Positions 1-8,618 of a DNA stretch of 38,208 bases are shown here, one piece after another (position 1 is the first letter of the stretch; the number at the start of each line of letters is the position of its first letter). Source of the stretch: DATECU01 sp035286745. GTDB lineage: Bacteria; Acidobacteriota; Vicinamibacteria; Fen-336. The stretch is from the NCBI GenBank assembly GCA_035286745.1, contig DATECU010000169.1, positions 1 through 38,208 on the forward strand, in the 5' to 3' direction. A program made the translations under genes and the position numbers. Under the pieces are notes generated by a model that made no database searches, was not told where the DNA came from, and saw nothing but the letters and a program-made list of their open reading frames with translations.

Positions 1-738
1 CTCCAGAGCGAGCTGTTCGGCCACGAAAGGGGCGCCTTCACCGGGGCTGACCGGGCCAAGCCCGGCCTGTTCGAGGTGGCCCACGGCGGGACCATCTTCC
101 TGGACGAGATCGGCGAGGTGGCGCAGGCCACCCAGGTCAAGCTGCTGCGGGTGCTGGACAGCTCGACCTTCCGGCACGTGGGGGGCACCAGCGAGATCCG
201 GGTGGATGTGCGCGTCCTGGCCGCCACCAACCGGGACCTTTCGGCCATGGTGCGCCAGGGCCTGTTCCGTGAGGACCTGTACTACCGCCTGCGCACGGTC
301 GCCATCGAGCTGCCCCCGCTGCGGGAGCGGCGGGGTGACGTCGACCTGTTGGCCAGCCGCTTCACGGCGCTGCTCAACGACCGCTTCGGCTACCGGAAGC
401 GGATCGGCGCCGAGGCCTTCGAACTGCTCCGGCGGCACCACTGGCCGGGCAACGTCCGAGAGCTGTTGCACGTGGTCGAGGCGGCCATGGTCGTTTGCGA
501 TGGGGATGAGGTCCTGCCCCGACACCTGCCGGCTGCGCTGCGCACGACGGCGACACCTGCCGCACCGGAGGCCCTGGCGCCGGCCGCGCCGCTGCGGACG
601 CTTCAGGCAGTGGAACGGGAGCACATCGAGTCGGTGCTGCGGGCGACCTCCGGCCACCGCGGAAACGCGGCCAAGGCGCTGGGAATCAGCGAGCGCAACC
701 TGTACCGGAAACTGCGGGAGTACGGTCTTCTGTCCTGA
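1..738 (+). CDS. Sigma-54-dependent transcriptional activator, 3' part (5' end outside window)
   Basis: The reading frame is open from base 1, so the gene starts upstream. The visible part holds the second half of an AAA+ sigma-54 activator domain. The sigma-54 contact loop GAFTGA lies at about bases 31-48, the Walker B stretch TIFLDEIGE at about 91-117, and an arginine-finger-like REDLYYRL at about 265-288. After an Ala/Pro-rich linker comes a Fis-type helix-turn-helix (GNAAKALGISERNLYRKL, about 661-714). Such proteins hydrolyse ATP to open sigma-54 promoters and bind upstream enhancers. The N-terminal sensory or receiver domain is not in the window, so the signal is unknown. A GTG at 76 is inside the AAA+ domain and is not the true start. 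The acyl-CoA-binding protein gene follows 31 bases downstream on the same strand and may be cotranscribed. Confidence 0.93.
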   Translation, partial: LQSELFGHERGAFTGADRAKPGLFEVAHGGTIFLDEIGEVAQATQVKLLRVLDSSTFRHVGGTSEIRVDVRVLAATNRDLSAMVRQGLFREDLYYRLRTVAIELPPLRERRGDVDLLASRFTALLNDRFGYRKRIGAEAFELLRRHHWPGNVRELLHVVEAAMVVCDGDEVLPRHLPAALRTTATPAAPEALAPAAPLRTLQAVEREHIESVLRATSGHRGNAAKALGISERNLYRKLREYGLLS

Positions 739-769
739 GGATGACGAGAATGAGCACGGGAGGAGGAGC

Positions 770-1027
770 ATGACCTTGAAGGACAAGTTCGCGGCCGCCC
801 AGGACCGCGTCCAGAAGCTGGCGACGCGACCCTCGAACGAGCAGTTGCTGGAGCTGTACGCGCTCTACAAGCAGGCCACGGCTGGCGACGCCGCGGGCAG
901 CCGCCCCGGGATGTTCGACGTCAAGGGACGCGCCAAGTTCGACGCCTGGGTGGCCAGGAAGGGCCTGACCAAAGACCAGGCGATGAAGGCCTACGTGGCG
1001 CTGGTGGACCAGCTGGCCAAGTCCTAA
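770..1027 (+). CDS. Acyl-CoA-binding protein (ACBP family)
   Basis: An 85-residue protein that matches the small four-helix ACBP fold over its whole length. It has the YALYKQATAGD stretch, a RPGMFDVKGRAKFDAW segment and a C-terminal KDQAMKAYVALVDQL helix, all family hallmarks. ACBPs bind long-chain acyl-CoA esters in the cytosol and buffer or deliver them to enzymes. The ATG at 770 was chosen because AGGAGGAG (761-768) lies just before it. The longer open frame starting at 206 overlaps the sigma-54 activator in another frame and is spurious. The neighbour is a sigma-54 activator. Acyl-CoA-related genes also occur on the opposite strand near 19-29 kb, but no link is shown. Identification is firm; the partner pathway is unknown. 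Confidence 0.92.
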   Translation: MTLKDKFAAAQDRVQKLATRPSNEQLLELYALYKQATAGDAAGSRPGMFDVKGRAKFDAWVARKGLTKDQAMKAYVALVDQLAKS

Positions 1028-1050
1028 CGCATCGCGAGGCCCGGAACCTG

Positions 1051-1156
1051 GCGATCAGCACTCAGCACTCAGCGGTCAGCTACGGCAGGGTACGCCGCGC
1101 TCCAACCTCTCGCCGCTCGTCGTAGCTGAAAGCTGAGGGCTGATCGCTGACGGCTG
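1051..1156. repeat. Imperfect inverted repeat of CAGC/GCTGA units
   Basis: The left arm (1051-1082) is made of repeated CACTCAGC-like units. The right arm (1122-1156) is made of GCTGA-type units and reads closely as the reverse complement of the left. Both share GTAGCTGA at the inner edge and GCTGATCGC-like sequence further out, with small substitutions. The spacer is about 39 bases. The arrangement could fold into a long interrupted hairpin after the acyl-CoA-binding protein gene, or be a dispersed intergenic repeat. There is no sign of a mobile-element gene. Confidence 0.6.
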
Positions 1157-1329
1157 CCATCCGTGCCGCATGGCCGAGCGTCGGAGCGCGGAGCGGCGCC
1201 GAGGAATCCCCGCAAGAGGAACCGCCGGCTCGTAGTTCAGGGGTAGGCTCGTTGCCAACGGGATCGCCGCGGCGAGGTGGCTGACGTGCAAGACCTCGGT
1301 CAGTCTAACCTACTCGCCGGACGAAGCGG

Positions 1330-1335
1330 TATGAT
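1330..1335 (+). promoter_or_regulatory. Possible -10 hexamer TATGAT
   Basis: TATGAT matches 5 of 6 bases of the sigma-70 -10 consensus and ends 20 bases before the ATG at 1356. No good -35 hexamer is visible, so this is tentative. Confidence 0.25.
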
Positions 1336-1355
1336 GGCTGGCGAGAGGTGAAGTC

Positions 1356-4040
1356 ATGGCCTGGCTCAGAGCGATTCGCGAAAACCCCTTGAAGGCGAGC
1401 AACACCCATCCGCGAGCCAACACCTCGTATGCGATCTGGAGCCCGCACGACGGCACCGCCTTCGCCGTCGCCGAGTCGGGCACGGTGTTCCGCTTCACCT
1501 CCGCCGGCATCGAGATCACGGAGGTCGACGGTCAGGTCGACTTCTATGACGCGTTCGGCTTCTCCGACAGCGACGTCTGGGCGGTCGGCACCTTCGGGGC
1601 CGTTTGGCGCTACGACGGGAGCCGCTGGCGGGAGTTCGCTCGTCCCACCGAGGAGTGGCTGGAGGCGGTGTGGGGTCGCAGCCCCCAGGACCTGTTTGCC
1701 GCCGGGGACGAGGGGACGGTGTTGCACTTTGACGGCACCGGCTGGACCACACTCCGGACCGGCATCAAGAACCGCCTCTACTCGATCGCCGGGCTCGACG
1801 ACGGGTCCACCTACGTCACCGGGAGCTTCGGCACCGTCCTGAGGGTGGAGGGCGGCACCGTCAGCCAGCTCACAACCGGCACCGATGCCCACCTGCTGGG
1901 CATCGTTCGGGTGCCGGGCACCAATCGACTGCTGGCGTGCGGCACCAAGGGCGCTCTGATCGCCATCGAAGACGGCCGGGTCACCCACCTCCCGACCGGC
2001 ACCCTGGAGTCGCTCTACGGTCTCGACGCGGCGAGCGAGCGCGAGATGGTGGTGGTGGGCTGGCGCGGAACGGCGCTGAGCTTCGACGGGCAGAAGTGGA
2101 AGAAGCACGCGCTGGGCGCCAACTCCTTCATGGAAGGGGTGGCGCGGATCGGCGACGGACGGTACGTGGCGTCCGGCTGGTTCGGCCGGATCATGAGCTT
2201 CGAGGTCGGCTCGGGCCGTTGGACCACCCACCAGACGGGACGCGCCGAACGCATCAACTCGGTCGCGGTGACGGGGTCAAGGACGCTGGCGCTGGCCGAC
2301 ACCGGCAACTTGCTCCATGGCGCCGAGGGCTCGAGTCTCGGTCTCTCCTTCACCCGTCCGGTGGACCTGCAGGTGGCCGCCGCCGTGGCCGACGACCGTT
2401 TTGTGGTGGCCGGCGACGACGGCTTTCTGGCCTTCGTTCGCGTCGAGGCCAACGGCTCACCCGGAATCGAGACCGCGGATCTCGATGACCCATGGGACGT
2501 GCGCTGCGGGTCGAGGTTCGCCGGTGGCGCCTATCTGAGCGGGCAGGGCGGGCATCTGCTGCGGGTCCGAGACGGCGAGGTGCAGGAGGTCGCGGGTTTC
2601 AAGAGCCTGGTGCGCGGGGTGGTCATCCGTTCCCTCGCGCACCTGACGGATCGGGTGTTCCTGGTGCAGAGGTTGGATGGCTCGGTGCACCTGGTGGATC
2701 TGGCCGCAGGCACCGTCAGCGAGATCGAGCCCAAGGGTGACGCTCTCTTGTTTGGCGACCACGGCCGCGGCTACCTCGCGAAGGGTGCGGTGCTTCACCG
2801 CCTGACCCCGGAGGGGAGAGACCCGGGCACCGACCTGTCCCCCTGGTTCGCGACCGCCGGGGAGACGGCAAGCTGTGGGGCGGTGCTTGCCACCGGCTCG
2901 GTGCTGATCGGCGGGACGCGCGGCAGCGTGGTGCGACTCCCCGACGGTGCGGCTCCGCAGGGGCTGTTGAGCGGTGCTTTCCAGCGAGTGACCGCGGTCG
3001 ACGGCGACTCCCGGTCGATCCGGGTGGGTCTGGTGGGCGGTCGGATCCAAGTCGTGGACCTGAGTGCCGGGGTCCAGGCCAGCTTCTCGATCTCGGGGCC
3101 GACCTACAACGCCGTCTGCGGAACCGGCACCGGCGCCGTGGTGGGCGGTGAGGCTGGCGCTGTCGCCTATCTGGATGACGCTGCCCTCCGCGCGAGCGTG
3201 GCTTCAGCCGCCCGGCCCCGGGATCTCCTGGCGGGGTTGGCGCTTCCGTCCGGGGTGGTGTGTCTGGGCGGGGCCGGCGTGTTGCTGGAGATTTGGGATG
3301 GGGCGGTTCGCCACGAGGTGAGCCTCGACGGTCAAGTGATCACCTCCCTCTGCTCCGATCGGGACCGGCTGCTCCTGGGTACCAGTCGGGGGGAGGTGCT
3401 GGCTCGGCCGCTGCCGGTGGCCGTCGATCGCTGCGAGGGCGACGGCTTTTCCCGGGTGGCGACGGGCCTGGGAGCCCCCGTCGTCGGCTTGAGCGCGGCC
3501 AACGGGCGACTGCGAGCGCTGCTGGCGAACGGGCAGGTGGTCCTGGTGACCGACCCGCCGGAGCTGGTCTACCACTTCCGGCTGCAAGAGCTGACCCGCC
3601 CCGCGGTTCCCGAGGACAGCGAGGCCTACTACCTGGGTGGCAACGACAACTTCCTCTGCCGGGTGGACGCCCGGGCCCTGGAGATCTTCACCCTGCCCGA
3701 GGTCATCTACACGGTGTCGCTCCACGGGCGCGTGGGTCCCGGGGACTACTGGGCCGGGGGCTCCTCGGGCACCTTGTTGCTCGTTTCCGATGGCGACTGG
3801 TACAAGGTGCACACCGGGATCGGCAATCGTTTGACGAGCGTCAGCCATCACAATCGACGGGTGGTGGTGTGCGGCACCTACGGGGCGATTCGCTTCGACC
3901 AGTCGGACTTCATCAGTGAAGCCATCGGTCGGGGCGTGCGGGCGAAGGCGCTTGCCCGAGACGAGACGGTCGGCCGAGAGGAGCCGGCGGAAGGGGCCTC
4001 TTGCCCGCATGTCGACCGCAGCGCCTTCGGGGTCCTCTAG
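1356..4040 (+). CDS. Beta-propeller-like repeat protein, function unknown
   Basis: An 894-residue protein made almost entirely of repeats of about 40-45 residues. Each has a glycine-rich turn and strand segments such as WAVGTFGAVWRYDGSRW, LFAAGDEGTVLHFDGTGW and YVTGSFGTVLRVEGG. This resembles YCF48/BNR-type or WD40-like propeller blades. The length could hold two or more propellers. No N-terminal signal peptide or membrane segment is seen (MAWLRAIRENPLKASN), so it is probably cytoplasmic, unlike many bacterial proteins of this kind. The last 40 or so residues are charged and non-repetitive. The ATG at 1356 follows GAGAGGTG at 1343-1350. The gene precedes a hybrid histidine kinase by 152 bases on the same strand; a sensory or scaffolding role is possible but unsupported. 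I do not recognise a specific family. Confidence 0.8.
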   Translation: MAWLRAIRENPLKASNTHPRANTSYAIWSPHDGTAFAVAESGTVFRFTSAGIEITEVDGQVDFYDAFGFSDSDVWAVGTFGAVWRYDGSRWREFARPTEEWLEAVWGRSPQDLFAAGDEGTVLHFDGTGWTTLRTGIKNRLYSIAGLDDGSTYVTGSFGTVLRVEGGTVSQLTTGTDAHLLGIVRVPGTNRLLACGTKGALIAIEDGRVTHLPTGTLESLYGLDAASEREMVVVGWRGTALSFDGQKWKKHALGANSFMEGVARIGDGRYVASGWFGRIMSFEVGSGRWTTHQTGRAERINSVAVTGSRTLALADTGNLLHGAEGSSLGLSFTRPVDLQVAAAVADDRFVVAGDDGFLAFVRVEANGSPGIETADLDDPWDVRCGSRFAGGAYLSGQGGHLLRVRDGEVQEVAGFKSLVRGVVIRSLAHLTDRVFLVQRLDGSVHLVDLAAGTVSEIEPKGDALLFGDHGRGYLAKGAVLHRLTPEGRDPGTDLSPWFATAGETASCGAVLATGSVLIGGTRGSVVRLPDGAAPQGLLSGAFQRVTAVDGDSRSIRVGLVGGRIQVVDLSAGVQASFSISGPTYNAVCGTGTGAVVGGEAGAVAYLDDAALRASVASAARPRDLLAGLALPSGVVCLGGAGVLLEIWDGAVRHEVSLDGQVITSLCSDRDRLLLGTSRGEVLARPLPVAVDRCEGDGFSRVATGLGAPVVGLSAANGRLRALLANGQVVLVTDPPELVYHFRLQELTRPAVPEDSEAYYLGGNDNFLCRVDARALEIFTLPEVIYTVSLHGRVGPGDYWAGGSSGTLLLVSDGDWYKVHTGIGNRLTSVSHHNRRVVVCGTYGAIRFDQSDFISEAIGRGVRAKALARDETVGREEPAEGASCPHVDRSAFGVL

Positions 4041-4062
4041 GTCGGCCTTCCTACGGGAGGGG

Positions 4063-4078
4063 GCCAGCGCGGGCTGGC
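4063..4078 (+). terminator. Possible hairpin after the beta-propeller gene
   Basis: GCCAGC-GCGG-GCTGGC forms a 6-bp stem with a 4-base loop, 22 bases after the stop codon. There is no following T-tract, so terminator function is uncertain. Confidence 0.3.
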
Positions 4079-4192
4079 TCGCAGAGAGTGTCCAGCAGAT
4101 GGGGATCGGCGGCCCGTTTTGTGGCCCGGCCGGTCTGAGGCATGATAGGCGGCCGAGGGCGCATCCCTTCCCTCTAGACGGGAACGCCGATC

Positions 4193-6877
4193 ATGGTCGC
4201 CGCCACGCTGGCCGCAGAAATCGCCCTCCTTTCGATCCTGATCCTCGGCCTGTTCGAATTGCGGGGCCGTTTCGGCCTGGCCCCGCTGTTCGTCTTTGTG
4301 GGCGCCATCCAGTACCTCCAGCAGACCTGGTCCGAGGGGATCTACCTCAACTTGTGGGATCGTTATCCGGTTTCTCCGGGATCGATCGTTCTCTTCACCA
4401 GCAGCTTGTTCGCCATCCTCCTGATCTACCTGCGGGAGGACGTCCCCCAGGCCCGGAGCCTGATCTGGGCCGTGGTCACCACCAACGTGCTCCTGGTGCT
4501 GCTCACCCTGGTGGTCCGTTGGCAGCTTGAGCTGACGGAATCGATAGACATCCTGTCCCGGCGCCCGGTGCCCGTGGTCCAGGGCTTCAGCTTCTTGACC
4601 GGCACCCTGGCGTTGGTGCTCGATACCCTGCTGGTCATCGTTCTCTACGAGGCCCTCTTCAAGGTCAAGTGGATGCCCCCGGTGGGCCGCATCATCGGGG
4701 CCTTGGTCCTGGTGCTGTATGTCGATGCCCTGATCTACGTCACCCTGAGCTTCTTGGGTGAACCTCGCTTCCTCGAGATCCTGGCCGGGAACTTGGTGGG
4801 AAAGACCTTCTCGGGGGCGCTCTATGGCGTGCTGCTGTGGGCCTATCTCGCCTACCTCGCCGGCCGCATGCCTTGGACCGGCCTGGCCTCTTCGGAGGCC
4901 GCCCCCCGAGGTGTCTTCGCCATCCTCACCTATCGTGAACGCTACGAGCAGGTGAGGCGGGAGAAGGAGCAGCAGCAGCGGCTCTTGCGGGCGGTGGTGG
5001 ATGGCACCAGCGACACCGTCTTCGTGAAGGACCTGGCGGGACGGTATCTGATGATCAACCCGGCCGGCGCCACCGCCCTGGGCCGTCCCGCCGAGGAGGT
5101 GCTGGGCAAGGACGATTTCCAGCTCTTGCCCTCGGAGATAGCGCGGCCGATCGTGGGGGCCGACCGCGAGGTGGCCGCGGTCGGGGGACCGCACACCTAC
5201 GAGGAGGTCGGACCCGCTGACGGCGCCACCCGCACCTACCTCACCACCCGCGCGCCCTATCGAGACGAGAGCGGGAAGGTCATGGGCGTGATCGGCATCG
5301 CCCACGACATCACGGACCGGGCGGCACGCCGGCAGGCAGAGGAGGCGCTTCGCGAGTCGGGCGAGTTCAACCGTCAGGTGATCGCCAGCGCCCGCGAGGG
5401 GATCATCGTGTGGGACCGCGACCTGCGCTACCTGGTCTGGAATCCCTTCATGGAGGAGCTGACCGCCCTGGCTGCGAGCCGGGTGCTGGGGAGGCACCCA
5501 TCGGAGGTCTTTCCCGAGCTTTGGGAGCAGGGCACCGACGTCCTCCTGGCCAGGGCCCTGGCTGGCGAGCGGGTCTCGATTCCCGACACCGCCTTCTCCC
5601 TTCCCGGCGGCGGGCGAAAGGGGTGGTTCGCCGGCGGCTACGGACCGCTCCGCGACGGGAAGGGCGCGATCGCCGGCGTGATCGGGGTGATCGTCGACAT
5701 GACCGAACGCAAGCGGCTGGAGGAGCAGCTCTTGCAGGCCCAGAAGATGGAGGCGGTGGGCCGGCTGGCGGGAGGTGTGGCTCACGACTTCAACAACCTG
5801 CTGAGCGTGATCATCGGCCACACCACGCTGGCTCGCAAGAAGCTGGCGGCGGAGGATCCGCTCCACCGGCACAGCGATCAGATCATGCGCGCGGCCGAGC
5901 GAGCCGGTGCCCTGACCCGCCAGCTCCTGGCCTTCAGCCGCAAGCAGGTCTTGCAGCCGAAGATCCTCGACCTGGGCGCGGTGGTGACCGACATGTGCCG
6001 CATGCTGCCGCGCCTGATCGGCGAGGACATCGAGGTGGTGACCGGCAGTGAGCCCGGACTGGGTCGGGTGAGGGTGGATCCGGGGCAGATCGAGCAGGTG
6101 ATCATGAACCTGATCGTGAACGCTCGCGACGCCATGCCGCGGGGAGGCCGCCTGAACGTGGAAACCACCAACGTCGTGCTCGACGAGATCGCGGTGGCGG
6201 GCCGGCCGGAGGTCGCGCCAGGTCGCTATGTGCAGTTGGCGGTCAGCGACACCGGGGAGGGCATGACCCCGGAAGTCCAGGCCCGGGTCTTCGAACCCTT
6301 CTTCACCACCAAGGAGCTGGGCAAGGGGACCGGCCTGGGGCTGTCCACGGTGTTCGGGATCGTCAAGCAGAGCGACGGCCACATCGAGATTGCGAGCGCG
6401 CCAGGCCAGGGCAGCAGCTTCCGGATCTACCTGCCGCAGGTGGGCGAGGACCCGGAGGCGCCGGCAGAGGGGGCCGCGGCAGCCTCGCCGGTTCGCGGCT
6501 CGGAGACCATCCTGCTGGTGGAGGACGAGGACGCGCTCCGCGAGCTGGCGCGGGAGGGTCTGACCCTGAGCGGCTACAACGTCATCGAGGCCTCCCGGGG
6601 CATGGCCGCGCTGGAGATCGCGCGGACCCACGCGAGCCCCATCCACCTGATGGTCACCGACGTGGTGATGCCGGGAATGAACGGGCGCCAGTTGGCGGAG
6701 CAGGTGATGCCGCTGCGGCCGTCCATGAAGGTCCTCTACATCTCGGGCCACGCCGATGAGGTGTTGCAGCACCACGGCGCCCTCGATCCCGGTCTGGAGT
6801 TCATTGGTAAGCCCTTTACGCCGGACGCTCTGGCCGCCAAGGTGCGCGCGGTGCTGGACGGGCCGAAGCCGCAGTAG
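4193..6877 (+). CDS. Membrane-bound hybrid sensor histidine kinase with C-terminal receiver
   Basis: An 894-residue protein. Residues 1 to about 230 hold about seven hydrophobic segments (for example SIVLFTSSLFAILLIYL and LYGVLLWAYLAYL), forming an integral-membrane sensor region. Two PAS domains follow (about 263-378 and 388-508). Then comes a HisKA dimerisation domain with H531 in VAHDFNNLL, and a HATPase with NLIVNARDAM, VSDTGEGM, FFTTKELGKGTGLGLS. A receiver domain (about 770-890) has acidic LLVEDEDA, phospho-acceptor D823 in VTDVVMPGMNG, and the lysine in FIGKPF. All catalytic residues look intact. The enzyme should autophosphorylate at H531 and pass phosphate to D823. No Hpt domain or separate output regulator is adjacent, so the final target is unknown. 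The start at 4193 has only a weak ribosome-binding site (GGGAAC). Confidence 0.92.
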   Translation: MVAATLAAEIALLSILILGLFELRGRFGLAPLFVFVGAIQYLQQTWSEGIYLNLWDRYPVSPGSIVLFTSSLFAILLIYLREDVPQARSLIWAVVTTNVLLVLLTLVVRWQLELTESIDILSRRPVPVVQGFSFLTGTLALVLDTLLVIVLYEALFKVKWMPPVGRIIGALVLVLYVDALIYVTLSFLGEPRFLEILAGNLVGKTFSGALYGVLLWAYLAYLAGRMPWTGLASSEAAPRGVFAILTYRERYEQVRREKEQQQRLLRAVVDGTSDTVFVKDLAGRYLMINPAGATALGRPAEEVLGKDDFQLLPSEIARPIVGADREVAAVGGPHTYEEVGPADGATRTYLTTRAPYRDESGKVMGVIGIAHDITDRAARRQAEEALRESGEFNRQVIASAREGIIVWDRDLRYLVWNPFMEELTALAASRVLGRHPSEVFPELWEQGTDVLLARALAGERVSIPDTAFSLPGGGRKGWFAGGYGPLRDGKGAIAGVIGVIVDMTERKRLEEQLLQAQKMEAVGRLAGGVAHDFNNLLSVIIGHTTLARKKLAAEDPLHRHSDQIMRAAERAGALTRQLLAFSRKQVLQPKILDLGAVVTDMCRMLPRLIGEDIEVVTGSEPGLGRVRVDPGQIEQVIMNLIVNARDAMPRGGRLNVETTNVVLDEIAVAGRPEVAPGRYVQLAVSDTGEGMTPEVQARVFEPFFTTKELGKGTGLGLSTVFGIVKQSDGHIEIASAPGQGSSFRIYLPQVGEDPEAPAEGAAAASPVRGSETILLVEDEDALRELAREGLTLSGYNVIEASRGMAALEIARTHASPIHLMVTDVVMPGMNGRQLAEQVMPLRPSMKVLYISGHADEVLQHHGALDPGLEFIGKPFTPDALAAKVRAVLDGPKPQ

Positions 6878-6899
6878 GCGAGAGCGCAGGCGGCGCTTG

Positions 6900-7331
6900 T
6901 CAGGCGAGCGGGTCGCGCTCCTCGAGCGGTGACAGCCGGGCCAGGGCAGGGAAGCCGCGGTCGTGGTGGAGCACGGTGAGGCCGTGCCGGATGGCGCAGG
7001 CCGCGATCAGGCAATCGACGCCGGAGTGGATGGTGACGCCGGCTCGCCGAGCCGAACGGTAGAGCGCCACCGCTTGCTCGAAGACCGGCGCGCCCAGGGG
7101 GGACTCGATCATGGGGAAGGCGAAGAGGGCCTCCCGCGCCACGCGATAGGCGGACTCCTCGCGGAATCCCTGGAGCACCTCCTGTACTACCGGCAGGCAG
7201 GTCGCGATCTCCTCGATTTCGGCCACCGTCTCCAGTCGGAGCCGCGAGGGCTTGCGGAAGACCTCGATCCAGACCGAGGTGTCAACGAGCAGCACGACCG
7301 AGCCTGCGTCCCGAGGGGCGTTTGGTGCCAT
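6900..7331 (-). CDS. vapC: VapC-type PIN-domain ribonuclease toxin
   Basis: A PIN-domain protein of up to 143 residues. It shows LLVDTSVWIEVF (first acidic residue), a central VVQEVLQGF, GVDCLIAACAI and LHHDRGF, the usual acidic metal-binding positions of VapC. VapC toxins cleave RNA, often tRNA or rRNA, and are neutralised by VapB. The upstream antitoxin gene overlaps it. The ATG at 7331 gives an 18-residue extension before the domain. A GTG at 7295 places the start right at LLVDTSVW, as in typical VapC, and overlaps the antitoxin stop by 14 bases. The GTG may be the true start. The gene converges with the histidine kinase, 22 bases from its stop. Confidence 0.88.
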   Translation of the reverse strand: MAPNAPRDAGSVVLLVDTSVWIEVFRKPSRLRLETVAEIEEIATCLPVVQEVLQGFREESAYRVAREALFAFPMIESPLGAPVFEQAVALYRSARRAGVTIHSGVDCLIAACAIRHGLTVLHHDRGFPALARLSPLEERDPLA

Positions 7332-7557
7332 AGGCGGCGGTCGATTCGTGCACTCCGGCGTCGCCCCGCATCTGGGAGAGGTCGCCTTCCCAGAGGCCGG
7401 AACCGGCCAACTCCAGGATCCGTCCGGCTCTGGCTCGCCGCACGTAGTCCTCGAGCGCGCGTTCCACGGCCCGTGAGTAGGTGCGCTCGCCGCTCAGGCG
7501 GACCGCTTCATCGAGGAGCTGTGCATCGAGCACAGGATTTGCCCGCTTCATGCGCAT
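7282..7557 (-). CDS. vapB: VapB-type antitoxin
   Basis: A 91-residue protein. Its first 65 or so residues look like a short VapB antitoxin: NPVLDAQLLDEAVRLSGE, then RTYSRAVERALEDYVRRARA, a ribbon-helix-helix-like DNA-binding part. GSGLWEGDLSQMRGD follows, a common C-terminal toxin-binding tail. About 25 further residues read through the start of the vapC gene. The start may be ATG 7557 or the second ATG at 7551. It is expected to bind and block VapC and to repress its own promoter. Confidence 0.85.
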   Translation of the reverse strand: MRMKRANPVLDAQLLDEAVRLSGERTYSRAVERALEDYVRRARAGRILELAGSGLWEGDLSQMRGDAGVHESTAAYGTKRPSGRRLGRAAR

Positions 7558-7731
7558 GGGCTACCGCAAGAGCCCCCTCGAACGCAAGGCGTTCCACTCG
7601 GGTCCACTCGGAGGCTTCGGACGCTCGGGCCGACGCACCCGGCGGATCGAAGGACCCGGCCGCCGAACTCCGTGGGCTCCGTCAACGTAGGTATTGGTGG
7701 TCGACTGAGAAGGGGCGAAGGAGGCAAACCC

Positions 7732-8583
7732 ATGACTCGATCCTCGGCATCTCTGGCTTCGCCGTTGGCGGACTTGATCGAAGAGGCGCGCCTTGAAGGC
7801 CGGCGCGTCCGGCAAGCCCGCCCGACGGCGGCGGCTCCGCGACCTGTGGTGCTGCCCGAGCTGCGCTTCCTGGCCGGCGCCCCGGGCGTGCCCGAGTCGG
7901 GCTTTCGCTCCCGGCGCGGCCTGACGCTGCCGGTGTCGCTGGCCCTCCACGCCGCAGGCGTGGCGGCGCTGGCGCTCACCCCGCTGCTCCTCTCCGAATC
8001 GCTGCCGGACCCCGCCTTCTCGGTGCGGGCCTTCTTCGTGGAGCCGGTGGCCCCACCCCTGCCGCCTCCCCCCCCGCCTCCGGCGGCAGGCCCTCGCGCG
8101 GCAACGCGAAGTCCGAACCTGGCACCCGTGACCTCGGTCTTCACCGCGCCTATCGAGGTCCCGGAGGAGATCAAGCCGGATGCTGGCATCGACCTGGGGC
8201 TCCCTGGCGTTGTGGGTGGCGTGGAGGGAGGCGTGCCCGGAGGGGTGGTGGGCGGGGTGGTCGGCGGTCTGACCGATGCTCCGGCGCCGAGCGCCGCGCC
8301 GGTGCGGGTGGGCGGCCTGGTCAAGGCGCCCCGGAAGATCCGGCATGTCGATCCCGCCTATCCCACGCTTGCCCTGCAAGCGCGGCTCGAGGGGATCGTC
8401 ATCGTCGAGGCGGTGGTGGATGCCGGTGGCAACGTGACCGACGCCAGGATCCTCCGCGGCATACCGATGCTGGACGCTGCGGCTCTGGAGGCGGTTCGGC
8501 AGTGGGGCTACACGCCGACGCTGCTCAACGGCGTGCCCACCCCGATCATCATGACGGTGACCGTCAGCTTCGTGCTGGCGTAG
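7732..8583 (+). CDS. tonB: Energy transducer TonB
   Basis: A 283-residue protein. It has a long N-terminal cytoplasmic part of about 60 residues, one transmembrane segment (LTLPVSLALHAAGVAALAL), a proline-rich stretch (PPLPPPPPPPAAGP) and a Gly/Val-rich run of GGV repeats. The TonB C-terminal domain comes last (HVDPAYPTLALQARLEGIV to QWGYTPTLLNGVP). TonB spans the periplasm and passes proton-motive force from ExbB-ExbD to outer-membrane receptors. No exbB or exbD is in the window; a TonB-dependent receptor lies about 5 kb downstream. The ATG at 7732 follows GAAGGAGG; the longer frame from 7672 lacks such a site. Confidence 0.9.
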   Translation: MTRSSASLASPLADLIEEARLEGRRVRQARPTAAAPRPVVLPELRFLAGAPGVPESGFRSRRGLTLPVSLALHAAGVAALALTPLLLSESLPDPAFSVRAFFVEPVAPPLPPPPPPPAAGPRAATRSPNLAPVTSVFTAPIEVPEEIKPDAGIDLGLPGVVGGVEGGVPGGVVGGVVGGLTDAPAPSAAPVRVGGLVKAPRKIRHVDPAYPTLALQARLEGIVIVEAVVDAGGNVTDARILRGIPMLDAAALEAVRQWGYTPTLLNGVPTPIIMTVTVSFVLA

Positions 8584-8602
8584 CCCAAGGCCTGAGCCGC
8601 CA

Positions 8603-8618
8603 AACGGCCGCGGCCGTT
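8603..8618 (+). terminator. Perfect 16-base palindrome after tonB
   Basis: AACGGCCGCGGCCGTT lies 19 bases after the tonB stop. As RNA it would need a small loop from its centre. It could end transcription or be a protein site; there is no T-tract directly after it. Confidence 0.25.

Larger units (their letters stand above)
1028..1355. other. Intergenic region with an imperfect inverted repeat
   Basis: This 328-base gap has no convincing gene. It holds an inverted repeat built of short CAGC/GCTGA units (1051-1082 and 1122-1156, described separately). It also holds a weak tRNA-like stretch that I reject, and a TATGAT -10-like hexamer at 1330-1335 just before the next gene. Confidence 0.6.

Noticed and set aside
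1225..1300. tRNA-Gly-like stretch (GTAGTTCAGGGGTAG followed by TTGCCAA)
   Set aside because: The distance between D-loop-like and anticodon-loop-like parts is about four bases too short, the stems pair poorly and there is no T-arm.
4037..6775. Minus-strand open frame of 912 codons opposite the hybrid kinase
   Set aside because: The kinase on the plus strand has all its motifs; the antisense product is a His/Gln/Asp-rich low-complexity sequence typical of a shadow frame.
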